Origin: Thozetella sp. PMI_491
Taxonomy: Eukaryota > Ascomycota > Sordariomycetes > Chaetosphaeriales > Chaetosphaeriaceae
Assembly (NCBI GenBank): GCA_021432635.1
Contig: MU270084.1
Location: 124,001-188,000, forward strand
Direction of reading: 5' to 3'
Length of the DNA: 64,000 nt
The notes under the pieces: model-generated
What the model saw: only the letters and a program-made list of their open reading frames with translations
What the model was told of the DNA's origin: nothing
Database searches by the model: none
Translations under genes and position numbers: made by a program
Shown: piece after piece, positions 44,462-54,197 of the stretch
Layout of the letters: each line of letters opens with the position of its first letter
Position numbering within the stretch: the first letter of the stretch is position 1

Positions 44462-45277
44462 TCAGGCTACGGGCCTGCCCAAGTCCTGGCAGCCGCTGAT
44501 GAGCCATCGGCCGTCTTTCTTCAGCAGAGTCATGATGTTGTTGCCCTTGCTCCGAGGCGCTCCGTTCAGCAAGACCTCAAAGGGCGCCCAGACGAAGCCC
44601 AGATCGCCAATCGCCCGGATCTCGATGTCGTGAATTGGCTCCTCGATAACCGAACCGGGAGGGAGCGAGGCCACGACGGCCTTCAGCCGGTCAAAGAATG
44701 CCGGCCAAGCGCAGATGAGGGGCGGAGCCGGGGGCCGGGAGAGGCATGCTCCTGCGTCGGGGAGGATCAGTGGGTCAAACCCATCCCAGTCCTGCTTCTT
44801 GAGGCAATCGAAGAAGGCGTCGATGGTCGTCATGATCTCGCCATCCGCGTCCGATGCCACCGCGACGTCTGTACAAGAAGTCTGCACACCTGCGATCGTA
44901 GTGACTTTGTATTCGTCCTCAATCTTCAGCAGGGAAAAGAGCCTGGCGCCTCGAAATGTCTCTGTTCCATCGACCTTCACTGTATACCCGGTGAAGACGG
45001 CGGCGAGGTTATCATAGACCCAGACCTCCGGCCCGGGCTCGGAGAAGGTGGTTTCGTGCTTTCGCCCAGCGCGGACCGCTTCCTCCCGGTTGATAGCTTC
45101 GCCTAACGTCGACCGGAGGAGCTCATCCTTGTGGGAGAGGATGGAGAAGCCATCCTCAAGGACATACTTGCGGGCGTCAGTCAGCGGCGGGGTCCCATCG
45201 AGGGCTGCAAATAGCGACTTGACGGCGGAGAAGGCGAGTGCCTTGTCGCCTTGGTTGGGGGCTACCACCAACGTCAT
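44462..45277 (-). CDS. Protein with two tandem NTF2-like domains
   Basis: A single-exon, 271-residue protein starting at the ATG at 45277. Residues about 10-130 form one NTF2-like cone fold (a helical start, then VWVYDNLAAVFTGYTVKVDG and GARLFSLLKIEDEYKVTTIAG). Residues about 145-270 repeat the plan (IMTTIDAFFDCLKKQDW, then DLGFVWAPFEVLLNG and IMTLLKKDGRWLISGCQD). Stand-alone NTF2-like domains include SnoaL cyclases, isomerases and stress proteins. No substrate can be inferred. The gene diverges from another double-domain gene of the same broad superfamily, which suggests a shared pathway. Confidence 0.75.
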   Translation of the reverse strand: MTLVVAPNQGDKALAFSAVKSLFAALDGTPPLTDARKYVLEDGFSILSHKDELLRSTLGEAINREEAVRAGRKHETTFSEPGPEVWVYDNLAAVFTGYTVKVDGTETFRGARLFSLLKIEDEYKVTTIAGVQTSCTDVAVASDADGEIMTTIDAFFDCLKKQDWDGFDPLILPDAGACLSRPPAPPLICAWPAFFDRLKAVVASLPPGSVIEEPIHDIEIRAIGDLGFVWAPFEVLLNGAPRSKGNNIMTLLKKDGRWLISGCQDLGRPVA

Positions 45278-46049
45278 TGTTGAGAGGATAGGCAGTCCAC
45301 ACAGGATCCTGATGCTTGGCACCAGTGTGTCGCTTCTTGGTGGCGTGTAGTGCAAAGCGCGCCCCTTAACGAGCACCTTGGCGTCTCAGCGTAGTCTTTA
45401 GAGCAATGAATGCTGGGCTGGAGCAATTTCTAGGCTTAGTTCTGACGACCATTGGGACTTCTGTATCCCTGCTCTCTCGTCCTGGGTCAGCTAATCGGTC
45501 AGACTATAGCCGCTCACGTCATCCACATCGTTCTGCTACGCACCATACGCTAGAGACTACCCTCGTAGCGGTCCTGTTTACGGACCCAAGGCTCCTAATC
45601 ACCGCGTTTTACTCACGGGCGGTATGCATTTTCTTTCCAGTCGGAGATGAGACCTTGGGGTTTCATGGGACACCCAGACCCATGATACAAACTGAGAATA
45701 AGCGCACACATTCGCATACCACCTAGCTGCTTTGCGTAGTAGAGACTTCCGGAATAGATTGCTAGCACCCCTTATAAACCGTCCCGGTATTTGAAGGTCA
45801 AGAGGCTATGGACCCGATTCCAAGACATGCACCCGATTCGGCTACAAATATGGGTTACTCCCGAAAGGGCGCAGCTACGTCACCCTATCTAGCTGTTTCA
45901 GGAGAGGCGAACTATAAAACTGCCCATGTGTGCTAAAGACTGCTAGTAACGGTCGTTTGATCTACCCACAGTACCTGATTATAGCTCGAAAGCGTTTATT
46001 TGGGAGGATACCTATTCCGACTAGATTCTTTTACGTCTTGCTTGCCGCA
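45278..46049. promoter_or_regulatory. Divergent promoter of the two NTF2/SnoaL-like genes
   Basis: A 0.77-kb spacer between the two start codons with no coding content. It should contain both promoters. No specific element was identified. Confidence 0.4.
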
Positions 46050-46877
46050 ATGGGCGACAGCCTCACGCTCTTTGAGGGCTACCTCAAAACTCACAATGAG
46101 AGACAATGGTCACGGTTGTCGGACTACGTGAGCCCCCAGGTTATCTTCAATGGCCAGCAGGCCACCCTAGAGAGCTTTATCGAGCTCCAGAAGGAAGAAG
46201 TCTCCTGGATGCCAGACGTGTCCATGACGATGGCCGGGTCGATAAGAGTGAAAGGAGCAAACGCGCTAGGGATCGGTATACGCGCTACGGGCACGCTTTC
46301 GCGCCCACGATGGGGCATTAGCGAGACACACGGGCCCATCCAGTTCCGGCAGCACTTCATATGCCGCTGCCAGAGGGGAAAGCTCTCGGAGATACATGTC
46401 ATTACCAATGTCGACGACATGCGAGCGGGACAGCCTGAGGTCCACTTCGCCCCGCAGCTGTCTGTCCTACCGCCGGAGCCACCAGTGGATCTGGGAGAGC
46501 TGTACCGAGCATACATTGCCTGCATCAACGCTCGTACCATGGCCTCGGATCTTCCCAAGTTCTGCCACCCGGTGGTGACATGGAACGGCCTGGATATGGA
46601 CCTGGGGAAGTACCGTTCGCTGATGGAGGACACATTCGAGGCGATCCCCGAGCTGACTTTCGACGTGAGAGTGCTCGTGGTGGATGACGAGCAGCAGATG
46701 CTGGGGGTAAGGATCGAGTTCCGGGGTACGCCTACCAAGGAATACTCAGGGGCACAGCCCACGGGACGAAGCGTCCACTTTGCCGAGCACGCCTTTTACC
46801 AGCTAGAAAGTGGAAGGATCAGAAGTGTCCAGACAGCCATCGACTGGGAGATGTACAAGCAGCAGCTTAGAGGCTAG
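46050..46877 (+). CDS. Double SnoaL-like (polyketide cyclase-type) protein
   Basis: A single-exon, 275-residue protein. I chose the ATG at 46050 because the fold starts there, while in-frame sequence upstream is not protein-like. Two SnoaL-like halves are seen: residues about 5-130 (LFEGYLKTHNERQWSRLSDYV, ending HVITNVDD) and about 145-270 (LYRAYIACINAR, FDVRVLVVDDEQQMLGVRI, HFAEHAFYQLESGRIRSVQT). SnoaL proteins catalyse aldol cyclisation of polyketides or act as isomerases in fungal meroterpenoid pathways. Catalytic His/Asp candidates exist, but the substrate is unknown. Confidence 0.75.
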   Translation: MGDSLTLFEGYLKTHNERQWSRLSDYVSPQVIFNGQQATLESFIELQKEEVSWMPDVSMTMAGSIRVKGANALGIGIRATGTLSRPRWGISETHGPIQFRQHFICRCQRGKLSEIHVITNVDDMRAGQPEVHFAPQLSVLPPEPPVDLGELYRAYIACINARTMASDLPKFCHPVVTWNGLDMDLGKYRSLMEDTFEAIPELTFDVRVLVVDDEQQMLGVRIEFRGTPTKEYSGAQPTGRSVHFAEHAFYQLESGRIRSVQTAIDWEMYKQQLRG

Positions 46878-47452
46878 AAATAAGATTTTCGGCTTATCCC
46901 TGCTCAACATACTTCGAATAGAGCTATATACTGCGATCATTCCCGATATGATGCGGCCTTATTCCACCGTGCGTTGATCAACGGCCGAAGCATACGTCGA
47001 CTTTGAACACGCCAGACTTGGGTGACACGCCACAATGCCGAGCATCGAGGGAACAGCCCTAGCAAGATGAACGCTGGCGCTGCCAGTCTACAGATCAGGC
47101 GCGACGTGTAGTGTAATCATATTTCGGGCTACTAGAAACATGCCAAAATCGCCGGATGTACCCCCCACATCGCCCCTCGAGATCCTTCGTAATTTCACCA
47201 TACCGAACGCGCATTAAAAGACCCTAGATGTTCGAATTGCATAAGCGAATGACATATAGGTATAATGACCTATTTCGTCGTGACCCTGTTGAGTGAGGAG
47301 CGAGTGCTAGGAGAGTTCCGTCCTCCCAATATGTCCCAGATTCCCCTTACACAGTTGCCGAGAAAAAGATAAAGCAACGATCCTGAGGCCAACATAATTC
47401 TCGTACACATATAATCTGAGGTCAAGCCATGAAAATACACCGAGTTTAGCCC
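46878..47452. other. Convergent spacer
   Basis: About 0.6 kb of AT-richer sequence between two stops. No gene is seen. Confidence 0.45.
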
Positions 47453-48397
47453 TTATCCGACTACCACGACGTTCATACCGACCTCATTCAGGAGGGCTGT
47501 GGCTGTGGCTGCATGGGTAGTCTTGTCGAGGACCTCCTCCTCTAGATCTGTCCAGCCCCTTTCAGGGCCCCAGCAGATCTGTCGTCCATGGGCGACGGAA
47601 GTCTCGAACAATCCGCTCATCATACCACCGGATTTGTTGACACTGCTCCAGGCGTCAAAGTGGATGCGTTCTAGCTGGGGCAGTCCGTACAGGACGTCCT
47701 CCAAGAGACCTCGCGAAAAGCCTTCGTAGAACCCGTCGGCGTGCCGGAAGCCCTTGAAAACGCTATCGCCGGGATCACACTCGACAAATACCGTCAGCTT
47801 CCGTACATTGATGCAGTCGGCGAGACCTAGGGCGTCGTTCACGACCCATCCTCTCGGCGGCTTGTTCCAGCCAGGTCCCAAGCGCAACTCGAGCGAGTAG
47901 ATGTTGGCACGCTGGCCCGGTGTCATGCGCGCTAGCAAAGGCTTCTTAGTCTTGAAGAAGCGCCCCGGATGCGTCGGAAACAGACGGAAGGTATGAGTGC
48001 TATAGAAGACATATGCAGCCTCGCTGTAGACAGTCCGGCAGACCCTCAGCAGGGCGAGCTTCTTGTGAATACGCTTGTGATTGTCGGGGTCGAGGTCGAT
48101 GACATTCGGAGTATCGGCAAAGTGGTAGCCGTAGATCTTGATGCGGAGCTCCGAAGGCAGGTTCAGGAAAGGGAATGGCTTCGCCTTCCTTGGCTTCTTG
48201 ATTAGTCCGGTGGATTTGCCTGAGGGATCCCGGAGCATAAGCCCGTCGATGGTGGTGGCCAGCTCATCGACGTCTAGTTCCACCTCGGAAGCATACGTCG
48301 AGGGGTATGCAGAGCTGAGAGGGGTTGTGTGGGATGATTGGATAGGAGTTGGGAGGGCGGGCCCGAGGGCACGCGAGGTTCTCGGCCGGCGGGCCAT
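47453..48397 (-). CDS. F-box-like protein of filamentous fungi
   Basis: A single-exon, 314-residue protein. After a disordered N-terminus the segment PFPFLNLPSELRIKIYGYHF is the F-box-like helix typical of many filamentous-fungal proteins, followed by LLRVCRTVYSEAAYVFYSTHTF. The rest is a mixed alpha/beta region with no named domain. Such proteins may recruit targets to SCF ubiquitin ligases, but most are untested. The gene diverges from TIM50 across a 1-kb spacer. Confidence 0.75.
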   Translation of the reverse strand: MARRPRTSRALGPALPTPIQSSHTTPLSSAYPSTYASEVELDVDELATTIDGLMLRDPSGKSTGLIKKPRKAKPFPFLNLPSELRIKIYGYHFADTPNVIDLDPDNHKRIHKKLALLRVCRTVYSEAAYVFYSTHTFRLFPTHPGRFFKTKKPLLARMTPGQRANIYSLELRLGPGWNKPPRGWVVNDALGLADCINVRKLTVFVECDPGDSVFKGFRHADGFYEGFSRGLLEDVLYGLPQLERIHFDAWSSVNKSGGMMSGLFETSVAHGRQICWGPERGWTDLEEEVLDKTTHAATATALLNEVGMNVVVVG

Positions 48398-49433
48398 CGC
48401 GGCTACGAATGAATGCTGTCGTGCTGTCGAAGCGCAGTTATTCGAACGTTGACTGCCTTGGCAGCCCTACGATAATCCTGTGAAATTTGTAGTAACTGAA
48501 CAAACCTTGATGGTTAGCAGGCATGCAACATGCGTGAATGTAAGGGGATGTGACGTTTGAGTCACTCACCTTCGCGTTCTTTGCTGGGTCGCAGCGACTC
48601 GGGTTGGATCGTACGACGTCTCAACTGGGGAGATTGCGCGCCAATGTTAAAGATGCGAAAAGATTTGTTTATTCCGACGACAGTGCAAGGCTCGATTGTG
48701 CGAGAAGGCAGGACTCTGAGGGTGGACCCATCGTGAGAGTACTGAGGCTTCAACGACCGGGACCACCCTCTAGAATGCATACACAGCGGCCATCTTGGGC
48801 GAAGTCGAGGTGAAGGCTGGTTTGAGAGGGGTCATGCAATGGTAGAGTTTCTGCAGAGACGAGCGACGCTGGGACTGCGTTTAAAGCTGGAACGGAAAGG
48901 ACGGCCAAGGTATGTAGGCGCGGGGAAGGGAAGGAGAGCACGCGAGACAGACAGGCAGAGCACGGCAGAAGCGGGGAGGCGCGGCAGGTGGTGGTGTAGA
49001 GGAAACAAGTGAGGGGAACGAATGGAGGGTTTGAAGTGCTCAGACATGGCTCTGCACTTCCCCAGACTCCGGGACTCCAACCGGCGCTCGCGGGCCACGC
49101 CAAAAAAAAGAGGGGGCGCGCACGTGAACCGGAAACAGGGATAGAACGTTCCCTTGTGTTCCCTTTGCATGGAGCCAATGACGAAATAACGCCTCGACCC
49201 TCGCGACCCAGCCCGGACCTGGCCCGTGCACTACGATGGGTCCCCGGTCGCGGCTGGCGTGGGAGCTTCGAAATTTTTGAGCAACAGCCGATTTGCACGT
49301 TGACATTGACACTCATCCAACCCGCCCGAGCCCGTGGTGCCTCATCCCCTTCAAGGCCACACCGCCTTCTCCTTCCTGGCTCTTTACAGTTGTCCATCTG
49401 CCATTGGCACTTCTCACGTCAGAGTCGAGAAAG
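48398..49433. promoter_or_regulatory. Divergent promoter of the F-box-like gene and TIM50
   Basis: A spacer of about 1 kb. Open frames here on both strands are low-complexity and overlap without splice support. A pyrimidine-rich stretch at about 49340-49420 fits the TIM50 leader. Confidence 0.4.
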
Positions 49434-51146
49434 ATGCTGGCTAGAGCAGCTGCGCGCTCTGCTGCGAGCGCCCGGGCGGCAGCTCTCACTAGGTCCGCCG
49501 CGATATCACGACCTGCTGCCGCGACGATATGGAGTCGGGGCATGGCGAAGGGCAACAAGCCCTCGCCGTCTTCTAGATTCTCTAAGCCCCAGAACGCCCC
49601 GACACAAAAACCGTCGCAGCCTACCACACCGCGACCTGCTCCCCCCCCTCCTCAAGATACCAGCTCGACATCCCAGGCCAAGTCGGAGGCTGCATCGCAG
49701 GCCGCCGAGCCATCAAAAGCCTCGTCTGATGCGCCTCAGGAACCCCAGGAGGAGATCCCCGACCTGTCGAAGCTTCCTGACCTCACCCAGGGCATCCCTT
49801 CGACCCTTGAGTACGAGATGGCCAGCAACAGCCGATCTTCGCTAGCTCCCGTCGAGGAAGAGACACAGGCTCCAGGCGGCAGCGGGCGACCAAAAGGAGA
49901 GCTACCCGCATCTGCTTACATTTCGTCTTCTGAGCGCCGCCGCCAGAAGGTTGCCAACTGGCTCTTCGCCGCCTTCGGCGTGTCGGTCGTCGCTAGCATT
50001 GCCTACCTCGGCAGGGACTGGGACGAGGAGGAAGCGCTTAAGCACACCGACATTCCCAACGGCTGGACCCCCGGTCTCTGGTGGAATCGCGCAATGGCTC
50101 GGTCGGGCTCGGTCGTCAGCTACTACCAGGAGCCCGCGTTCGAGAAGCTTCTGCCCGACCCCGACCCGGCCACCGAGCGCCCGTACACCCTCGTCATCAG
50201 CATGGAGGACATGCTCATCCACAACGAGTGGACGCGGGAATATGGATGGCGCATCGCGAAGCGACCTGGCATGGACTACTTCCTGCGCTATCTGAGCCAG
50301 TACTACGAGATCGTTCTCTTCACGTCCCAGCCCTACGCGATGACGGAGCCCCTGGTGCGCAAGCTGGATCCGTTCGGATTCATCATGTACCCGCTCTTCC
50401 GCGAAGCGACTAAGTACAAGGATGGCGAGGTCATCAAGGTACGTTCCATCTCTAGTCTCGATGTGTCTGTAAGCTAACGCACTTTCCAGGATCTATCTTA
50501 CCTGAACCGAGACCTATCCAAGGTCATCATTATCGATACGAACCCGAAGCACGTCTCCGCCCAGCCCGAGAACGCTATCGTCCTGCCGCCATGGAAGGGC
50601 AACAAGGACGATGACGGATTGGTTGCGCTGGTTCCGTTCCTGGAGTACATCAGTGTCATGAACTACCCCGATGTTCGCAAGGTCCTCAAATCCTTCGAGG
50701 GCAAGGAGATTCCGGCTGAGTTCGCGCGGCGCGAGGCGATCGCTAGGGCGCAATTCACCAAGCAGGTCGCCGAGAAGCGCGGCAAAGCCAGTGGTGCCAG
50801 CACCACCGGCGGCTTGTCCAAGCTTAGCTCGATGCTCGGCCTCAAGCCTAGCAACATGAGCCTGATGGTGGCCCCCGAGGGCGAGGAAGATCCCTCCGAG
50901 GCCTTCGCCAAGGGGAAGATGCTTCACGACATCGCCCGCGAGCGCGGCATGCGGAACTATCTGATCAACGAGAAGCAGATCCAGGAGAACGGCGAGATGT
51001 GGCTCAAGGAGCAGGCCGAGGCCAACGAGAAGCTGCAGAAGGAGGCCATGAAGAACATGCAGAGCTCCTTCACGGGCTGGTTCGGCGTTAACCCGGAGGA
51101 GGCGAAGGAGGGGGAGAAGAAGGACGAGCCGCCCAAGGGGCAGTGA
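49434..51146 (+). CDS. TIM50: Mitochondrial import receptor subunit Tim50
   Basis: Two exons (49434-50438 and 50490-51146) give 553 residues. The 51-bp intron has GTACGT and TTTCCAG ends. The Arg/Ala-rich N-terminus is a mitochondrial presequence. A Pro/Ser-rich stretch follows, then one membrane segment (NWLFAAFGVSVVASIAYLG, about residues 180-200). The intermembrane-space FCP1-like (NIF) domain runs from about 240 to 380: LVISMEDMLIHNEWTREYGW, RPGMDYFLRYLSQYYEIVLFT, LSYLNRDLSKVIIID. The phosphatase DxDxT is replaced (ISMEDML), as in all Tim50 proteins, so it binds rather than dephosphorylates. It hands presequence proteins from TOM to the TIM23 complex. The C-terminal tail is long and charged. 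Confidence 0.96.
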
Positions 51147-51512
51147 TCACCCGGGCAGCGTGATCTGTATCAATACTAACCAACCTTTTTTCTTTTTTCC
51201 CCTCGGTCGCGACGTTGGTTGGAACGGACGCCTGCGTGCGCTGAGCTTCTGGCTGGCCTATGTAATATCTCTCTGCTCTAGATGGTGGCATCTTCCGTGC
51301 GCATGGGTGGGCATCTGGGAACGGAAGTGGCTGATATAAAAAGATTCCTATACATAATATGCAAGGGGCCTTGGCCTATACGGGGAAGATGTAGCATATA
51401 GAGATGGGGACAATTTACGACACCACACCTGAAACCACCGCACATGGATGTATGATGGGTATAGGGAGCCACATGGATTATGCAAAAGGAAAAAAAAACC
51501 CTCTATTTTGGT
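51147..51512. other. Convergent spacer
   Basis: About 0.37 kb between the stops of TIM50 and the metallophosphoesterase gene. Only 3' untranslated sequence is expected. Confidence 0.5.
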
Positions 51513-53432
51513 CTACCTGGGGGAGGTCTCACGCGACGACACTTCTATAATCTCCGGCTCCTGCAGCTTCGCAGCGCCGTTCCCGTTCCCGTTTCCGACG
51601 GCGGCTTTGACCTCCTCCTTCTTCTCCACAGCCGGGGCGTCTTTCTTCGCGCTCTTGTCCTTCTCCTTCTTCTTCTTCTCCCCGCCCTTGGGCGCCATCC
51701 GCTGCTTCAACGCGTCTATCCTCTTGTCGACGCCAAGGCACTGGATCAGCGCGGCGCCGCCATCCAAGATCTTCTTATCGACATCCACACCGGCCAAGGA
51801 CGCGATCCAGAGCGCGGTAGAGAGCAGGATGCCGACCACGCAGAGCATGTCCAGGATGTGGACGAGCCACCATAGGTGCTGCGTGCCCAGGGGGCAGGTC
51901 TCGAACTCGTAGCGCCACTCCCAGGCTTCCTCGTCGAACCACATGCTCAGCAGCCCGGCGTTTCCGCCAAAGTCTCCCATCATGCTCCGCACCGTGATCT
52001 CCCGCACGCCGGGATGTCCCTCCCGGCCGGGGAGGTTATCGTCCCGAGCCTGCCGCATCCGCCACACCTCCCAGGACCGCTCCGAGGGCTCCTGGCCGTA
52101 TGTCTGGTTCATGAAGTGCCATGTATCGCAGCCCTCGTGGTCGTGGCCGTTCAGGATCAGACCCGGGCGGCCAGTGCCGCCCGCAGGCGCCAGGGTGTCA
52201 GCGTTGATGCCCAGGATGCCCTCCACGAAGCCCTTGCTGGCCGGTTCCGACAGCTGGTTCTGCTCTTTGAGCGAGCCGTCGTGGTCATGGAAGTCGAAGA
52301 AAGGGCTGTCTACGCAGACGCCCTCGGGCTTGTACAGCGGGACGTGGGTCAGGATCAGCGTGAAGTGACCGCGGTACTCGACGGCCGTGGCCGTGTTGAT
52401 GACGCCGTTGATGAAGCCATAGGTCGCGTCCTGCAACTCGCTGGACTGGGCGGGCGTGTCAAGGTTCATGTCGTTGAGCACGATGATGCGCAGCTCCGGG
52501 AGCAGGCGGACCGACTCTATGTTGGTCTGCTCGTCGAAGATGGTCTCGAGGATGCTCGCGTTGTGGATGGGAAGCTCGAACCGCAGCTCGTAGTTGGACT
52601 TTCCGAACGCGTCCTCGAACCGGGCGATGCGCTCCTCATTGATGTCACCCGCGTAGCCGATGTCATGGTTGCCCGCCACGTTGAGGATGCGTCGCGTCCA
52701 GGCCTCGGTCTCGTTGTTTTGCGGGCCGCCTAGGAAACCCGAGAGATCGTACTCGTCCTCCGGCGAGAGCGCCAGCTCGTCCGGCAGCCTCTCGGAGCCC
52801 CGGAAAACGCGGTTCCAGTACCGGTCTGCCCGCCGGTGGAACTCGGCATCGTCAACCCATTGGCTGCCCAGCAGGTCGCCCAGCACGGTGACGTGGGTTG
52901 GCACCGTCCACCAGTGTAGTGTCCGGTAGATGTGGGCAAGGTAAAAGTCGTTTCCGAACAGGTCGACGCGCTTACGCATGGACTCGATAGTGTTGAAGAT
53001 GTCCTCGAGGAAGATGTCGAGGAAGTCGTGGATGGCGTGTCGGATGCGCTGGCGCAGCGACGTGTGCGACGACTGGAATGTCAGATCCTTGAAGAAGCAG
53101 CGCAGGTGCGGGAACGGGCCGCCGAACGCGTCGGGGATCGAACTGTCGCCCTCGAGCTGGGGGTCGGCGAGCGTCAACAGGCGGAAGGGGGCGAACCGCT
53201 CCGACGGCACGGCGGTGCCGTTGGTCGCGTTCCGGTTCAGCGGCCAGTGCAGCCTCGCCGTCTCGTGGAAGGCGTTGGTCTCGGCGACATCGCTGCCGTT
53301 GCCCGGCTGGAGCGGGAAGGCGCAGCTGCTGAAGACCGGGAAGAGGTAGAGGTAGACGGTCAGTACTACCGACAGGGGAACAAGGACTCGCAAGCCATTG
53401 CGGAGGATCGCCGTGGGGGAAAATTGGGTCAT
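51513..53432 (-). CDS. TED1: ER metallophosphoesterase of the Ted1/Cdc1 family
   Basis: A 639-residue protein read from the ATG at 53432, which directly precedes a membrane segment (GLRVLVPLSVVLTVYLYLFPVF). Metallophosphoesterase motifs appear in order: LTLADPQLEG, VLGDLLGSQW, NVAGNHDIGY, LTHVPLY and NGHDHEGCD. A second membrane segment (LVHILDMLCVVGILLSTALWI) lies near residue 545, and the C-terminus is Lys/Glu-rich. This fits Ted1, an ER enzyme that remodels GPI anchors by removing ethanolamine phosphate so that GPI proteins can leave the ER. The BIM1-like GPI protein in this window could be one of its clients, though only on general grounds. The symbol rests on family resemblance. Confidence 0.85.
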   Translation of the reverse strand: MTQFSPTAILRNGLRVLVPLSVVLTVYLYLFPVFSSCAFPLQPGNGSDVAETNAFHETARLHWPLNRNATNGTAVPSERFAPFRLLTLADPQLEGDSSIPDAFGGPFPHLRCFFKDLTFQSSHTSLRQRIRHAIHDFLDIFLEDIFNTIESMRKRVDLFGNDFYLAHIYRTLHWWTVPTHVTVLGDLLGSQWVDDAEFHRRADRYWNRVFRGSERLPDELALSPEDEYDLSGFLGGPQNNETEAWTRRILNVAGNHDIGYAGDINEERIARFEDAFGKSNYELRFELPIHNASILETIFDEQTNIESVRLLPELRIIVLNDMNLDTPAQSSELQDATYGFINGVINTATAVEYRGHFTLILTHVPLYKPEGVCVDSPFFDFHDHDGSLKEQNQLSEPASKGFVEGILGINADTLAPAGGTGRPGLILNGHDHEGCDTWHFMNQTYGQEPSERSWEVWRMRQARDDNLPGREGHPGVREITVRSMMGDFGGNAGLLSMWFDEEAWEWRYEFETCPLGTQHLWWLVHILDMLCVVGILLSTALWIASLAGVDVDKKILDGGAALIQCLGVDKRIDALKQRMAPKGGEKKKKEKDKSAKKDAPAVEKKEEVKAAVGNGNGNGAAKLQEPEIIEVSSRETSPR

Positions 53433-54197
53433 GTAGACAACGGCATGAGGCAGAGCCAAGGTTCGTCCACGAGAGATCGCTGGTCTAGCGGCTTGCGCAG
53501 GATCTCGAGGGAGAGAAAAGGCCAAAAGAGGTGTTGTTGAAGTGAATGTGGATCGATCCGGACCTCCCACGCGTCGAAAAAGGAGATCCAAGCAAAAAGT
53601 TTGGGCGATGGGGGCGGCTCGGCGCTAGAGTGACGCAGGGGGCTGGCTAATCTTAGCCAGGGAGACTGTGGGGTTAAGGTTTGCTCACCTTAGCGGGATG
53701 GCGGCTACACAAAGTCTCGCCCTTGGCTGGACACTTCTTATCTTCCACAGCACTACGGAGTACATCAAGGAGAATGCGGAGGCCATGTCTCAGAAGCCGG
53801 TATTCAGCGCAGCAAATTAATCTGTAATTAAGCCCTATGTATGACAGGAGCCGCATTATCTTACAACCCTCCTGCCGTGTGGTATAATATAGTATGCTCG
53901 CCATGAAAGAGCCTCAAGACACCTGAAGGCCCCGTCATCCCAGCATCACACGCGTATCATGGCGTGCTGTCAGTTTTCGTCGTATAGTTGCCCCAGACCC
54001 ATTATAGATACCATATCCTCAGTATCCATCCAGTTACGTCCCGTTTGCTCCCTCGCAAAATGTCCCATCCCGAGATCCTTTGCCATGCTGACGGTGGCCT
54101 TTCCCGATTGACGCACAACGCCGGCCCCCAATGTCCTTCCCCCCGCCTTCCCACGGCAAGGAGGAAAGAGGAAATAGAAAAGAAAAGAAATCACCAA
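53433..54197. other. Spacer between head of TED1 and tail of the regulator gene
   Basis: About 0.77 kb. It contains the TED1 promoter and the 3' region of the Zn2Cys6 gene. No gene is supported. Confidence 0.45.

Noticed and set aside
48750-49397. Minus-strand 215-codon frame upstream of TIM50
   Set aside because: Arg/Ser/Pro-biased, no domain, and it overlaps the TIM50 promoter on the other strand.
51876-52733. Plus-strand 285-codon frame
   Set aside because: Antisense shadow of the TED1-like gene. Val/Arg/Gly-rich as expected for a mirrored frame.
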